Source: Pseudomonadota bacterium
Lineage (GTDB): Bacteria > CALINM01
Length of the DNA stretch: 5,449 bases
Reading direction: 5' to 3'
Assembly (NCBI GenBank): GCA_026415985.1
Contig: JAOAGA010000034.1
Coordinates: 5,545-10,993, forward strand
Shown in pieces: positions 1 through 5,449 of this stretch; the stretch's first letter is position 1; each line of letters starts with the position of its first letter. A program made the position numbers and the translations under genes. The notes under the pieces were generated by a model. That model saw only the letters and a program-made list of their open reading frames with translations, was not told the origin of the DNA and did not search any database.

Positions 1-2380
1 TAACATCAATATCTTTATCCTTAAGTGTTCTGGAAATATTTTTTAACTGAATATCAACGATTTTTTTAATATGATCTCTTTCAAGTCTGTGAAAAATTAT
101 TATCTCATCTAATCTGTTAAGAAATTCCGGCTTAAAATACTCCTTAAGAAGGCTGTTTACCTTACCGGTAATCTCTTCAAAACTGAGAGATTCATCAAGA
201 ATATAGGGACTGCCGATATTTGAGGTCATTATAATTATACTGTTTTTAAAATCTACCGTTCTACCTTTACTATCAGTGAGTCTGCCGTCATCAAGTATCT
301 GTAATAGAATATTAAATACATCTGGATGTGCCTTTTCTATCTCATCAAGCAGTATTACGGAGTATGGTTTTCTTCTGACAGCTTCTGTCAGATAACCACC
401 TTCCTCGTATCCGACATATCCCGGTGGTGCACCGATTAGTTTAGATACAGAATGTTTTTCCATAAACTCTGACATATCAAGCCTGATAATTGCCTTTTCA
501 GTATCAAATAAAAATTCTGCCAACGCCTTTGCAAGCTCCGTTTTTCCTACGCCCGTTGGTCCCAAAAAGAGAAAAGAACCAATGGGCCTGTTCGGATCCT
601 GTAACCCCGCTCTGTTTCTTCTGACCGCATCGGATATGGCTGATATGGCGTCTTTCTGCCCCACAACCCGTTCGGAGATTCTATCTTCCATAGATATAAG
701 TTTTTCCTTTTCACCCTCCAATAACTTAGCTACGGGAATACCAGTCCATCTTGAGAGAACGTAGGCTATATCCTCTTCATCTACCTCCTCTTTTAACATC
801 TTTCTGTCTTTTTGGATATTCTTAAGCTCTTTATTTTTCTCGTTAAGCCTTTTTTCCAGTTCTAAAAGCTTTCCATATTTGATTTCCGATGCTTTGTTAA
901 GATCTCCCTTCCTTAAGGCATCCTGCTCTTCAATTTTAAGTCTCTCTATCTCTTCTTTTATTGTTCTGATTTCTGCAATTTTTTCTTTCTCGCTGTTCCA
1001 GATAAGTTTCAGTGAGTTTAACTTTTCATTGAGCTCAGAGATCTCCTTTTCTAACTCTGTTAATTTTTGAAGTGACTGTTCATCTTTTTCTTTAATCAGG
1101 GCCTGCCGTTCAATCTCAAGCTGAATAAGCCTTCTCTGAACCTCATCTATCTCTGTAGGAACGCTATCTATCTCTATCCTGAGTCTTGAGGCAGCTTCAT
1201 CAATTAGATCTATCGCCTTATCAGGCAAAAATCTATCGGATATATATCTGTTTGAAAGATAGGCAGAGGCTACAATTGCAGAATCTTTTATTCTTACTCC
1301 GTGATGAACTTCATATTTTTCTTTCAACCCTCGCAGTATAGCTACTGTATCCTCTAAAGATGGTTCATTTACATAAATTGGCTGAAATCTTCTTTCAAGG
1401 GCAGCATCTTTTTCAATATATTTTCTATACTCATCTACAGTTGTAGCACCTATACAGTGGAGTTCACCCCTTGCCAAAGGGGGTTTGATCATATTTCCTG
1501 CGTCCATAGCACCTTCTGCAGCACCTGCGCCAACTATTGTATGGAGCTCGTCTATAAAAAGAATAATTTTCCCCTCTGATTCAATAACCTCTTTTAGCAC
1601 CGCCTTTAACCTGTCCTCAAACTCACCTCTGTATTTTGTTCCCGCTATCAGAGATCCCATATCAAGGGCAATAATCTTTTTATTTTTAAGCATTTCCGGA
1701 ACATCACCTGATATTATTCTTTGGGCAAGTCCCTCAACAATTGCAGTTTTCCCCACACCGGGATCGCCGATAAGAACGGGATTATTTTTTGTCCTTCTTG
1801 ATAAGACCTGTATCACCCTTCTTATCTCTTCATCCCTCCCTATTACGGGGTCTAACTTTCCCTTTCTCGCTAAATCTGTCAGATCTTTGCCGTATTTTTC
1901 AAGGGCCTGATACTTATCCTCCGGATTCTGATCGGTAACCCTTTGATGTCCTCTTATGCCCTGAAGAACTGATAGGACAGCGCTTTTAGTAATCCCTAAT
2001 GATTTAAAAAATTTAGATATATCCTTTTCTGCAGATATAGCTCCAAGTAAAAGATGCTCTGTGCTAACATAATCGTCCTTTAACTCTTCCTTTTCCCGCC
2101 ATGCTGAATCCAAGACCTTTTCAGTATCCGGAGAGATTATTATCTTTGCTCCCTGCACCTTAGGGAATCTGTTAATCCTGTTATCAAGTTGAGAGATTAA
2201 CTGATCCCTGTTAACTCCGATCTTTTCAACAATTTTCGAAGGAACTGACTCGCCATCGGTAAAGAGAACATAAAAAATATGTTCAGGCTCAATGGCCTGA
2301 TTGTCATATTTTTGTGCAAGGGAGTATGCCCCTTGAATTGCATTTTGTGATTTAACGGTAAATTTTTCAAAATCTATCAT
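1..2380 (-). CDS. clpB: ATP-dependent protein disaggregase ClpB (3' end cut by window edge)
   Basis: Cytoplasmic Hsp100 AAA+ hexamer that, in the known family, threads aggregated proteins through its central pore together with DnaK/DnaJ/GrpE. 793 codons are visible and the frame is still open at base 1. The family usually has about 857-865 residues, so roughly 65-70 C-terminal residues lie outside. Domains seen: N-terminal Clp_N region (about 1-145); NBD1 with Walker A GDPGVGKT 205-212, Walker B D277/E278, pore tyrosine Y250 in KYRG and arginine fingers R330/R331; a Glu/Lys-rich coiled-coil middle domain (about 408-525), which marks ClpB rather than ClpA or ClpX; SRWTGIPV around W545; NBD2 with Walker A GPTGVGKT 607-614, pore Y655 in GYVGY, Walker B D679/E680 and R756 in LNRLDE. 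All catalytic residues are intact. The ATG at 2380 is supported by a strong AAGGAGG site 6 bases upstream and by the typical start [14 protein letters not shown]. No dnaK, grpE or hrcA neighbour is visible. Confidence 0.97.
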   Translation of the reverse strand, partial: MIDFEKFTVKSQNAIQGAYSLAQKYDNQAIEPEHIFYVLFTDGESVPSKIVEKIGVNRDQLISQLDNRINRFPKVQGAKIIISPDTEKVLDSAWREKEELKDDYVSTEHLLLGAISAEKDISKFFKSLGITKSAVLSVLQGIRGHQRVTDQNPEDKYQALEKYGKDLTDLARKGKLDPVIGRDEEIRRVIQVLSRRTKNNPVLIGDPGVGKTAIVEGLAQRIISGDVPEMLKNKKIIALDMGSLIAGTKYRGEFEDRLKAVLKEVIESEGKIILFIDELHTIVGAGAAEGAMDAGNMIKPPLARGELHCIGATTVDEYRKYIEKDAALERRFQPIYVNEPSLEDTVAILRGLKEKYEVHHGVRIKDSAIVASAYLSNRYISDRFLPDKAIDLIDEAASRLRIEIDSVPTEIDEVQRRLIQLEIERQALIKEKDEQSLQKLTELEKEISELNEKLNSLKLIWNSEKEKIAEIRTIKEEIERLKIEEQDALRKGDLNKASEIKYGKLLELEKRLNEKNKELKNIQKDRKMLKEEVDEEDIAYVLSRWTGIPVAKLLEGEKEKLISMEDRISERVVGQKDAISAISDAVRRNRAGLQDPNRPIGSFLFLGPTGVGKTELAKALAEFLFDTEKAIIRLDMSEFMEKHSVSKLIGAPPGYVGYEEGGYLTEAVRRKPYSVILLDEIEKAHPDVFNILLQILDDGRLTDSKGRTVDFKNSIIIMTSNIGSPYILDESLSFEEITGKVNSLLKEYFKPEFLNRLDEIIIFHRLERDHIKKIVDIQLKNISRTLKDKDIDV

Positions 2381-2386
2381 CTGAAA

Positions 2387-2393
2387 CCTCCTT
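2387..2393 (-). promoter_or_regulatory. Strong Shine-Dalgarno site of clpB
   Basis: The minus strand reads AAGGAGG, followed by the 6-base spacer TTTCAG and the ATG at 2380. This is a near-perfect anti-16S match at good spacing. It fixes the clpB start and predicts efficient translation. Confidence 0.85.
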
Positions 2394-2397
2394 CTGC

Positions 2398-2428
2398 CCT
2401 TAACCTAAATTTAATCATTAAGGTAAGG
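2398..2428. promoter_or_regulatory. Imperfect 31-base palindrome upstream of clpB, possible operator
   Basis: Two 11-base arms, CCTTACCTTAA and TTTAGGTTAAGG-side on the minus strand, surround a 9-base centre. Nine of the 11 arm positions are complementary, and one of the two mismatches would be a G-U pair in RNA. The element overlaps the spacer, the -10 box and the predicted start of the candidate clpB promoter, where a repressor would act. The arm-spacer-arm geometry resembles CIRCE, the HrcA operator, but the bases do not match CIRCE (TTAGCACTC with its complement). No T-run follows, so it is not an intrinsic terminator. An operator role is inference. Confidence 0.35.
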
Positions 2429-2436
2429 AAAAGCAA
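2408..2436 (-). promoter_or_regulatory. Candidate sigma70-type promoter for clpB
   Basis: On the minus strand, TTGCTT (2436-2431) is followed after exactly 17 bases by TAAATT (2413-2408), which would place transcription start near base 2400, about 20 bases before the clpB ATG. The boxes match consensus at 3 of 6 and 4 of 6 positions, so the support is weak and rests mostly on spacing and location. I saw no sigma32-type promoter (CTTGAAA with a C-rich -10 box) in the gap. An AT-rich gap gives such matches by chance fairly often. Confidence 0.3.
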
Positions 2437-2506
2437 GTCAGAGGTGGACCTACTAAGTTTTTGACTTAAAGATCAAAGATGATAACCAATGATGATCAGC
2501 TATTGT

Positions 2507-3091
2507 CTACTTAACCAGGTATTTTATTACAACAAATCCTAAAACAAGCAGAACAAAAAACAAGATTGTAAGAAGGTTTAGATATTTAACAAGTACCGGT
2601 TTGACCTTTTCACCAAAAAAATAAATTGATAGTCCAACAAGAAAAAATCTCATTGCCCTGCCAATGGCAGAAGCTAATATAAAATTAATTATGTTTAGTC
2701 TAACCGCCCCTGCGGTTATTGTAATTAGTTTATATGGGATTGGTGTGAAGGCAGCAGTAAAAACTATCCATACATCTTTCTCATAATACATGCCTTTAAC
2801 TGTTTCAAACTGACTTTGAAGTTTATAAAAATTTATTATAGGCATACCTATATAATCCATCAGATAAACTCCGATAAAATAACCTAAAATCCCACCTAAA
2901 ACCGAGGCTATTGTTGATAAAAAAGCGTAAAAAATGGACTTTCTGGGGTTGATAAAAGACAAAGCCATCTGAAGGAGATCCGGTGGGATTGGGAAAAATG
3001 ATGATTCAGTAAAAGAGTTCAGAAATAATATGGCACTTCCGTGTTTTTTCTCTGCGTAATGAAGGATTTTTTCTTTAAGTTTTTTAAACAT
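2507..3091 (-). CDS. YqaA/DedA-like VTT-domain inner membrane protein
   Basis: A 194-residue polytopic membrane protein of the VTT (SNARE-associated, DedA-like) superfamily, closest in look to the YqaA branch. Relatives act in membrane homeostasis, and some DedA proteins flip phospholipids or undecaprenyl phosphate. The substrate here is unknown. A short basic amphipathic N-terminus (1-18) precedes a first re-entrant-type segment with ESSFFPIPPD (29-38). Then come a hydrophobic stretch rich in glycine (about 52-80), a second re-entrant-type segment with FTPIPYK (115-121) and TAG (126-128), GRAMRFFLVG (144-153) leading into a membrane helix, and a C-terminal helix (about 170-190) ending in a basic tail. 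E29, D38 and R145/R148 are the charged residues expected to matter. The ATG start is backed by AAGGAG at 3104-3099, 7 bases upstream. It begins 16 bases after the glycosyltransferase stop, so co-transcription is likely. Family membership is firm; the exact function is not. Confidence 0.85.
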   Translation of the reverse strand: MFKKLKEKILHYAEKKHGSAILFLNSFTESSFFPIPPDLLQMALSFINPRKSIFYAFLSTIASVLGGILGYFIGVYLMDYIGMPIINFYKLQSQFETVKGMYYEKDVWIVFTAAFTPIPYKLITITAGAVRLNIINFILASAIGRAMRFFLVGLSIYFFGEKVKPVLVKYLNLLTILFFVLLVLGFVVIKYLVK

Positions 3092-3098
3092 TTAAATG

Positions 3099-3104
3099 CT
3101 CCTT
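3099..3104 (-). promoter_or_regulatory. Shine-Dalgarno site of the VTT-protein gene
   Basis: AAGGAG on the minus strand lies 7 bases before the ATG at 3091, within the 16-base gap after the glycosyltransferase stop codon. It supports this start and independent ribosome loading within a shared transcript. Confidence 0.75.
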
Positions 3105-3107
3105 AAG

Positions 3108-4232
3108 TTAAGACACAAATTTTTTATTTTCAGAATGAATGATTGCATCTTTTATTATATATCCAATAGTCCTTTTACTTGCTATATTTAACAATTTCTC
3201 TTTACCTTTTTGGGCTACCTTCAGTGCCGTCTCATAATTATTCCTTATAAACAATATCTTATCTGCTAAGTCTTCAGGCTCTTCAGGCTCTACAAGAAAT
3301 ATCTCATCTTCATTGAAAAACTCTAATACGGCGGGAGACCTTTCGGTCACTACTACCGCTGAACCCGCAATGGCATCATATACCTTATTTGGTACCACTC
3401 TCATAGCCTTGCCATCTTTTCTGAATATACCAAGAACAATATGAGAGCTTGCTATTTCTAATGAAAGCTTATCCCTGTCAAGCCAATCGATGAAGGATAT
3501 ATTATCAATATTTTTCTCTTTAACAATCCTTCTTATCTTTTCGTAATCCTGTCCTTTCCCAACCAAAAGGAATCTTATCCCGCTTGTCTTTAATATCTCT
3601 GCTGAGTATACAATAGTTTCAACGCTATGTAAGGGGATATATTTGCCCACATAAAGGACAGTAAACTCATTCTTTTTAGGAACTGTTACTTTGCGGTAAA
3701 ACTCATCCGTAGCACCTACCGGAACGATAATAAACTTATCCTTAGAAAGATTAAAAATATCAGCCAAATAATCTCTATGGGCCTTGGTATCAATAAAAAT
3801 AGTATGGGGCAGTTTAAAAGAGATTTTATCAATATAAAAAATTATCTTTGAAATTAAAGAGGTCTCTTTAAAAAGTTTTCTGTCAATCACAAAGGTGTCA
3901 TAGAGAGACACCAAAGGATTAAAAAAAATTTTTAAACCTTTAAGCTTTATTAAAGGATAGAAAAAAATGACATCTAAATGAGATGGATAGCCGATAAAAA
4001 GACCATCCACCTTTTTTAAGCCTATTAACTTAAATAATAACTTTAGATAGGCAAAAAAAAACTTGAAGGCGAGTATTATCAGGCTGTTGATTTTTCCATA
4101 TCTTTTTGCATCTTTTTCTTTAACCTCTTCATTAATTTCTATGACATCAATGCCAACAGCTCTTAAAGCCTCTATGAATATAATATTTCTTGAATAATTC
4201 TTTTCGTAAGTTCCAAAATACGCTACTTTCAA
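3108..4232 (-). CDS. GT4-like (GT-B fold) glycosyltransferase, TTG start
   Basis: A 374-residue protein with the look of a group 1 (GT4) retaining glycosyltransferase, which would move a sugar from a nucleotide-sugar to an unknown acceptor at the cytoplasmic membrane face. The N-terminal Rossmann half opens with YFGTYEKNYSRN (5-16), typical of GT4 relatives. It also has a strongly hydrophobic, Lys-flanked stretch (about 50-72) that could dock on the membrane. The C-terminal donor-binding half starts near FTVLYVGKY (190-197) and contains LLVGKGQD (222-229), then PNKVYDAIAG (281-290), then TERSPAVLE (296-304). The EX7E motif is degenerate: R278 and D286 stand where two glutamates are usual. The start codon is TTG at 4232, and no in-frame ATG or GTG lies close by. 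It overlaps the preceding TGA stop as TTGA, with GAGGGG about 9 bases upstream. The gene sits between the oxidase and the VTT-protein gene. Class is likely; donor and acceptor are unknown. Confidence 0.87.
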   Translation of the reverse strand: MKVAYFGTYEKNYSRNIIFIEALRAVGIDVIEINEEVKEKDAKRYGKINSLIILAFKFFFAYLKLLFKLIGLKKVDGLFIGYPSHLDVIFFYPLIKLKGLKIFFNPLVSLYDTFVIDRKLFKETSLISKIIFYIDKISFKLPHTIFIDTKAHRDYLADIFNLSKDKFIIVPVGATDEFYRKVTVPKKNEFTVLYVGKYIPLHSVETIVYSAEILKTSGIRFLLVGKGQDYEKIRRIVKEKNIDNISFIDWLDRDKLSLEIASSHIVLGIFRKDGKAMRVVPNKVYDAIAGSAVVVTERSPAVLEFFNEDEIFLVEPEEPEDLADKILFIRNNYETALKVAQKGKEKLLNIASKRTIGYIIKDAIIHSENKKFVS

Positions 4233-5332
4233 TTCCTTAAACCCCTCAGAATATCCGAAACATATTGACCAATTGCTAAAGATGCGGTAAGTCCCGGTGA
4301 CTCTATCCCAATGAGATTTACAAAACCTTCAAATCCTTTTTGGCTTTCTTCATTGATAACAAAATCTCTCACCCCTTCACCTTTAAGCTTTGGTCTTATA
4401 CCTGCCATATCAGGATGGATAAAATCTTTATTGACTCCCTCTAACAATTTTAATGCGCTCTCAAAAAAATAATCCCTTTTACTTACATCAACAGAATAAT
4501 CAATAGCATCAACAAAATAGGCTGAAGGCCCAAACTTCATTCTGCCTGCCAAATCGAGGGTAATATGAACCCCCAAGCCTTTTAAATTATCATGAGGTAA
4601 GGGATAGACAAGTCTGCTGACGATAGCAGGTCTGGAATAGTAGAAATAGTCACCTTTACAGTATCTTATTCTGTAGCCAGCCTTATCAATATCTATACCA
4701 ACCATCTCAGCAAGCTTGTCAGAGTAAAGTCCTGCGGAGTTAACAACATATTTAGTCTGAATCCTTTCTCCATCTTCTGCTTCAATTAAATACCCGCTTT
4801 TTAGCTTATTTATTTTTGAAACCTTTTTTGAAAAGCCAAACAATACCCCTTTATCTTTGTTTAATAGATATAGTTTTCTCATGTAACTGTGTGTATCTAA
4901 TATTCCCGTTTCCTTTGAGTAAATAGCAAAATCGCCTTTTACATTGGGCTCTAACTCTTTAATCTTTTCTTTTTCTATTAACTCTAATCCTTCAGCGCCA
5001 TTTATAACCCCTCGTTTGTAAAGGTCTATCAGATGGTCTTTCTCATTATAACTGGCAACTATCAGTTTGCCCGTTTTTTTGTAGGGGATATTATATCTAT
5101 CGCAAAAATCATATAAAAGTTTTCTCCCCTCCACACAAAGTTTCGCCTTTAAGGAGTCTTCCGGGTAGTAAATGCCTGCATGAATTACTTCGCTGTTTCT
5201 ACTGCTGGTCTCTGTTCCAAAGGTTTGTTCTTTATCGATAACCAGGATATCATTAAAATGTTGAGATAAACCAAAGGCTGTGGCTAATCCGACAACACCG
5301 GCACCAATTACGGTAATCTGAAAATCTGACAT
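4229..5332 (-). CDS. lhgO: FAD-dependent oxidoreductase, L-2-hydroxyglutarate oxidase-like (LhgO/L2HGDH family)
   Basis: A 367-residue DAO-fold flavoprotein. Characterised relatives oxidise L-2-hydroxyglutarate to 2-oxoglutarate and pass electrons to oxygen or membrane quinone, which removes a by-product of dehydrogenase side reactions. Seen: the FAD-binding GAGVVG (10-15) after a beta strand, with acidic D33 closing the Rossmann unit; TSSRNSEVIHAGIYY (42-56), the family hallmark that holds flavin and substrate; NSAGLYSD (198-205); GIRPKL (311-316); and the C-terminal flavin-site segment IGIESPGLTASLAIG (341-355). Length suits the shorter bacterial members (E. coli LhgO is about 422 residues). 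No signal peptide or membrane helix is seen, so it is cytosolic or peripheral. The ATG start lies 1 base after the previous stop (TAAGATG) with only weak upstream purine runs, which points to translational coupling. No csiD, gabD or gabT neighbour is visible, so the substrate rests on sequence alone; another 2-hydroxyacid or glycerol-3-phosphate-like substrate is possible. Confidence 0.85.
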   Translation of the reverse strand: MSDFQITVIGAGVVGLATAFGLSQHFNDILVIDKEQTFGTETSSRNSEVIHAGIYYPEDSLKAKLCVEGRKLLYDFCDRYNIPYKKTGKLIVASYNEKDHLIDLYKRGVINGAEGLELIEKEKIKELEPNVKGDFAIYSKETGILDTHSYMRKLYLLNKDKGVLFGFSKKVSKINKLKSGYLIEAEDGERIQTKYVVNSAGLYSDKLAEMVGIDIDKAGYRIRYCKGDYFYYSRPAIVSRLVYPLPHDNLKGLGVHITLDLAGRMKFGPSAYFVDAIDYSVDVSKRDYFFESALKLLEGVNKDFIHPDMAGIRPKLKGEGVRDFVINEESQKGFEGFVNLIGIESPGLTASLAIGQYVSDILRGLRN

Positions 5333-5333
5333 C

Positions 5334-5449
5334 TTATTTAAAACTCATCCCATAGATAAAGTTTTCAGAACGGCTATCTCTTTCCCATTCTTTTAATGTG
5401 AGCCCCCTTTTATCCTTTTCTGAAATCAGGGGGTTACTGTTTTTTACTT
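5334..5449 (-). CDS. C-terminal fragment of an unidentified protein (5' part outside window)
   Basis: On the minus strand one frame stays open from the window edge to a TAA at 5336-5334, giving 37 residues. They include ISEKDKRGLTLKEWERD and end in FIYGMSFK. The other two frames on this strand have several stops in the same stretch. The stop is one base from the oxidase ATG, the spacing expected of a co-transcribed, translationally coupled upstream gene. The tail is charged and hydrophilic and ends in a short run with alternating hydrophobic residues. I do not recognise the family. An outer membrane beta-barrel end is conceivable but unsupported, because the last residue is lysine. Being coding is likely from frame and spacing; function cannot be given. 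Confidence 0.6.
   Translation of the reverse strand, partial: VKNSNPLISEKDKRGLTLKEWERDSRSENFIYGMSFK

Larger units (their letters stand above)
2381..2506. other. 126-base intergenic gap between the VTT-protein gene and clpB
   Basis: This is the only sizeable non-coding stretch in the window. It holds the clpB ribosome site, the weak promoter candidate and the palindrome listed separately. It also holds a cluster of short inverted repeats: AAGTCA and TGACTT at 2435-2440 and 2462-2467, AGGT-GG-ACCT at 2442-2451, and TAAGT and ACTTA at 2454-2468. No hairpin is followed by a T-run on the minus strand, so I see no intrinsic terminator for the upstream genes, and transcription could continue into clpB. 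Confidence 0.6.

Noticed and set aside
582-764. Plus-strand open frame of 60 codons
   Set aside because: It lies wholly antisense to the ClpB second ATPase domain, has no ribosome site and a low-complexity Ser/Phe-rich translation, as expected for the complement of a real gene.
879-1070. Plus-strand open frame of 63 codons rich in Ser, Phe and Ile
   Set aside because: It is the complement of the Glu/Lys-rich coiled-coil middle domain of ClpB; Ser/Phe/Leu richness on the other strand is a by-product of those codons.
1485-1910. Plus-strand open frame of 141 codons
   Set aside because: It is antisense to the highly conserved first ATPase domain of ClpB, shows no recognisable motif and no convincing ribosome site, so it is a shadow frame.
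2461-2466. TTGACT on the plus strand resembling a -35 box
   Set aside because: It has no good -10 partner at 16-18 bases, and no plus-strand gene follows it.
2471-2497. GATCA and TGATC inverted repeat with a repeated GATGAT
   Set aside because: Only five bases pair, with a 17-base centre of poor symmetry, and it lies next to the VTT-gene stop with no T-run, so it is neither a terminator nor a convincing operator.
2381-2506. Search for a CIRCE element or a sigma32 promoter before clpB
   Set aside because: CTTGCTT resembles part of a sigma32 -35 box, but no C-rich -10 element lies at 13-15 bases, and the TTAGCACTC repeat of CIRCE is absent.

Overview
The window is a gene-dense stretch of an AT-rich bacterial chromosome. 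All supported genes lie on the minus strand, so in transcription order it reads from right to left. The inner membrane VTT-family protein, the GT4 glycosyltransferase and the L-2-hydroxyglutarate oxidase-like flavoenzyme are all bacterial types. The skew to A/T at third positions, Lys/Ile-rich proteins and strong AGGAGG-type ribosome sites would fit a low-GC, probably Gram-negative, anaerobic or thermophilic lineage such as Deferribacterota or a low-GC deltaproteobacterial or Nitrospirota-like group. That placement is only a guess: there is no rRNA or other marker to fix it.

Layout, 5' to 3' on the minus strand. (1) 5449-5334: the last 37 codons of an unidentified gene cut by the window edge. 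(2) 5332-4229: an FAD-dependent oxidoreductase of the LhgO/L2HGDH type, starting 1 base after the previous stop. (3) 4232-3108: a GT4-like glycosyltransferase that starts at TTG inside a 4-base TTGA overlap with the oxidase stop. (4) 3091-2507: a YqaA/DedA-like (VTT domain) membrane protein, 16 bases further on. (5) A 126-base intergenic gap at 2506-2381 with a weak sigma70-like promoter candidate overlapped by an imperfect 31-base palindrome. (6) 2380-1: the disaggregase ClpB, which lacks only its last several dozen residues because the window ends.

Genes 1 to 4 are packed tightly enough to be one transcription unit with translational coupling. Their functions (unknown, small-molecule oxidation, glycosyl transfer, membrane lipid or transport protein) do not form an obvious pathway. 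The glycosyltransferase and the VTT protein could share an envelope theme. clpB probably has its own regulated promoter in the gap, but no intrinsic terminator separates it from the upstream genes, so read-through is possible.

I see no RNA gene, mobile element, CRISPR array or convincing novel system. The points most worth a second look are the palindrome over the clpB promoter region, the degenerate EX7E motif of the glycosyltransferase, the absence of an internal start for a short ClpB isoform, and the unidentified gene at the right edge.
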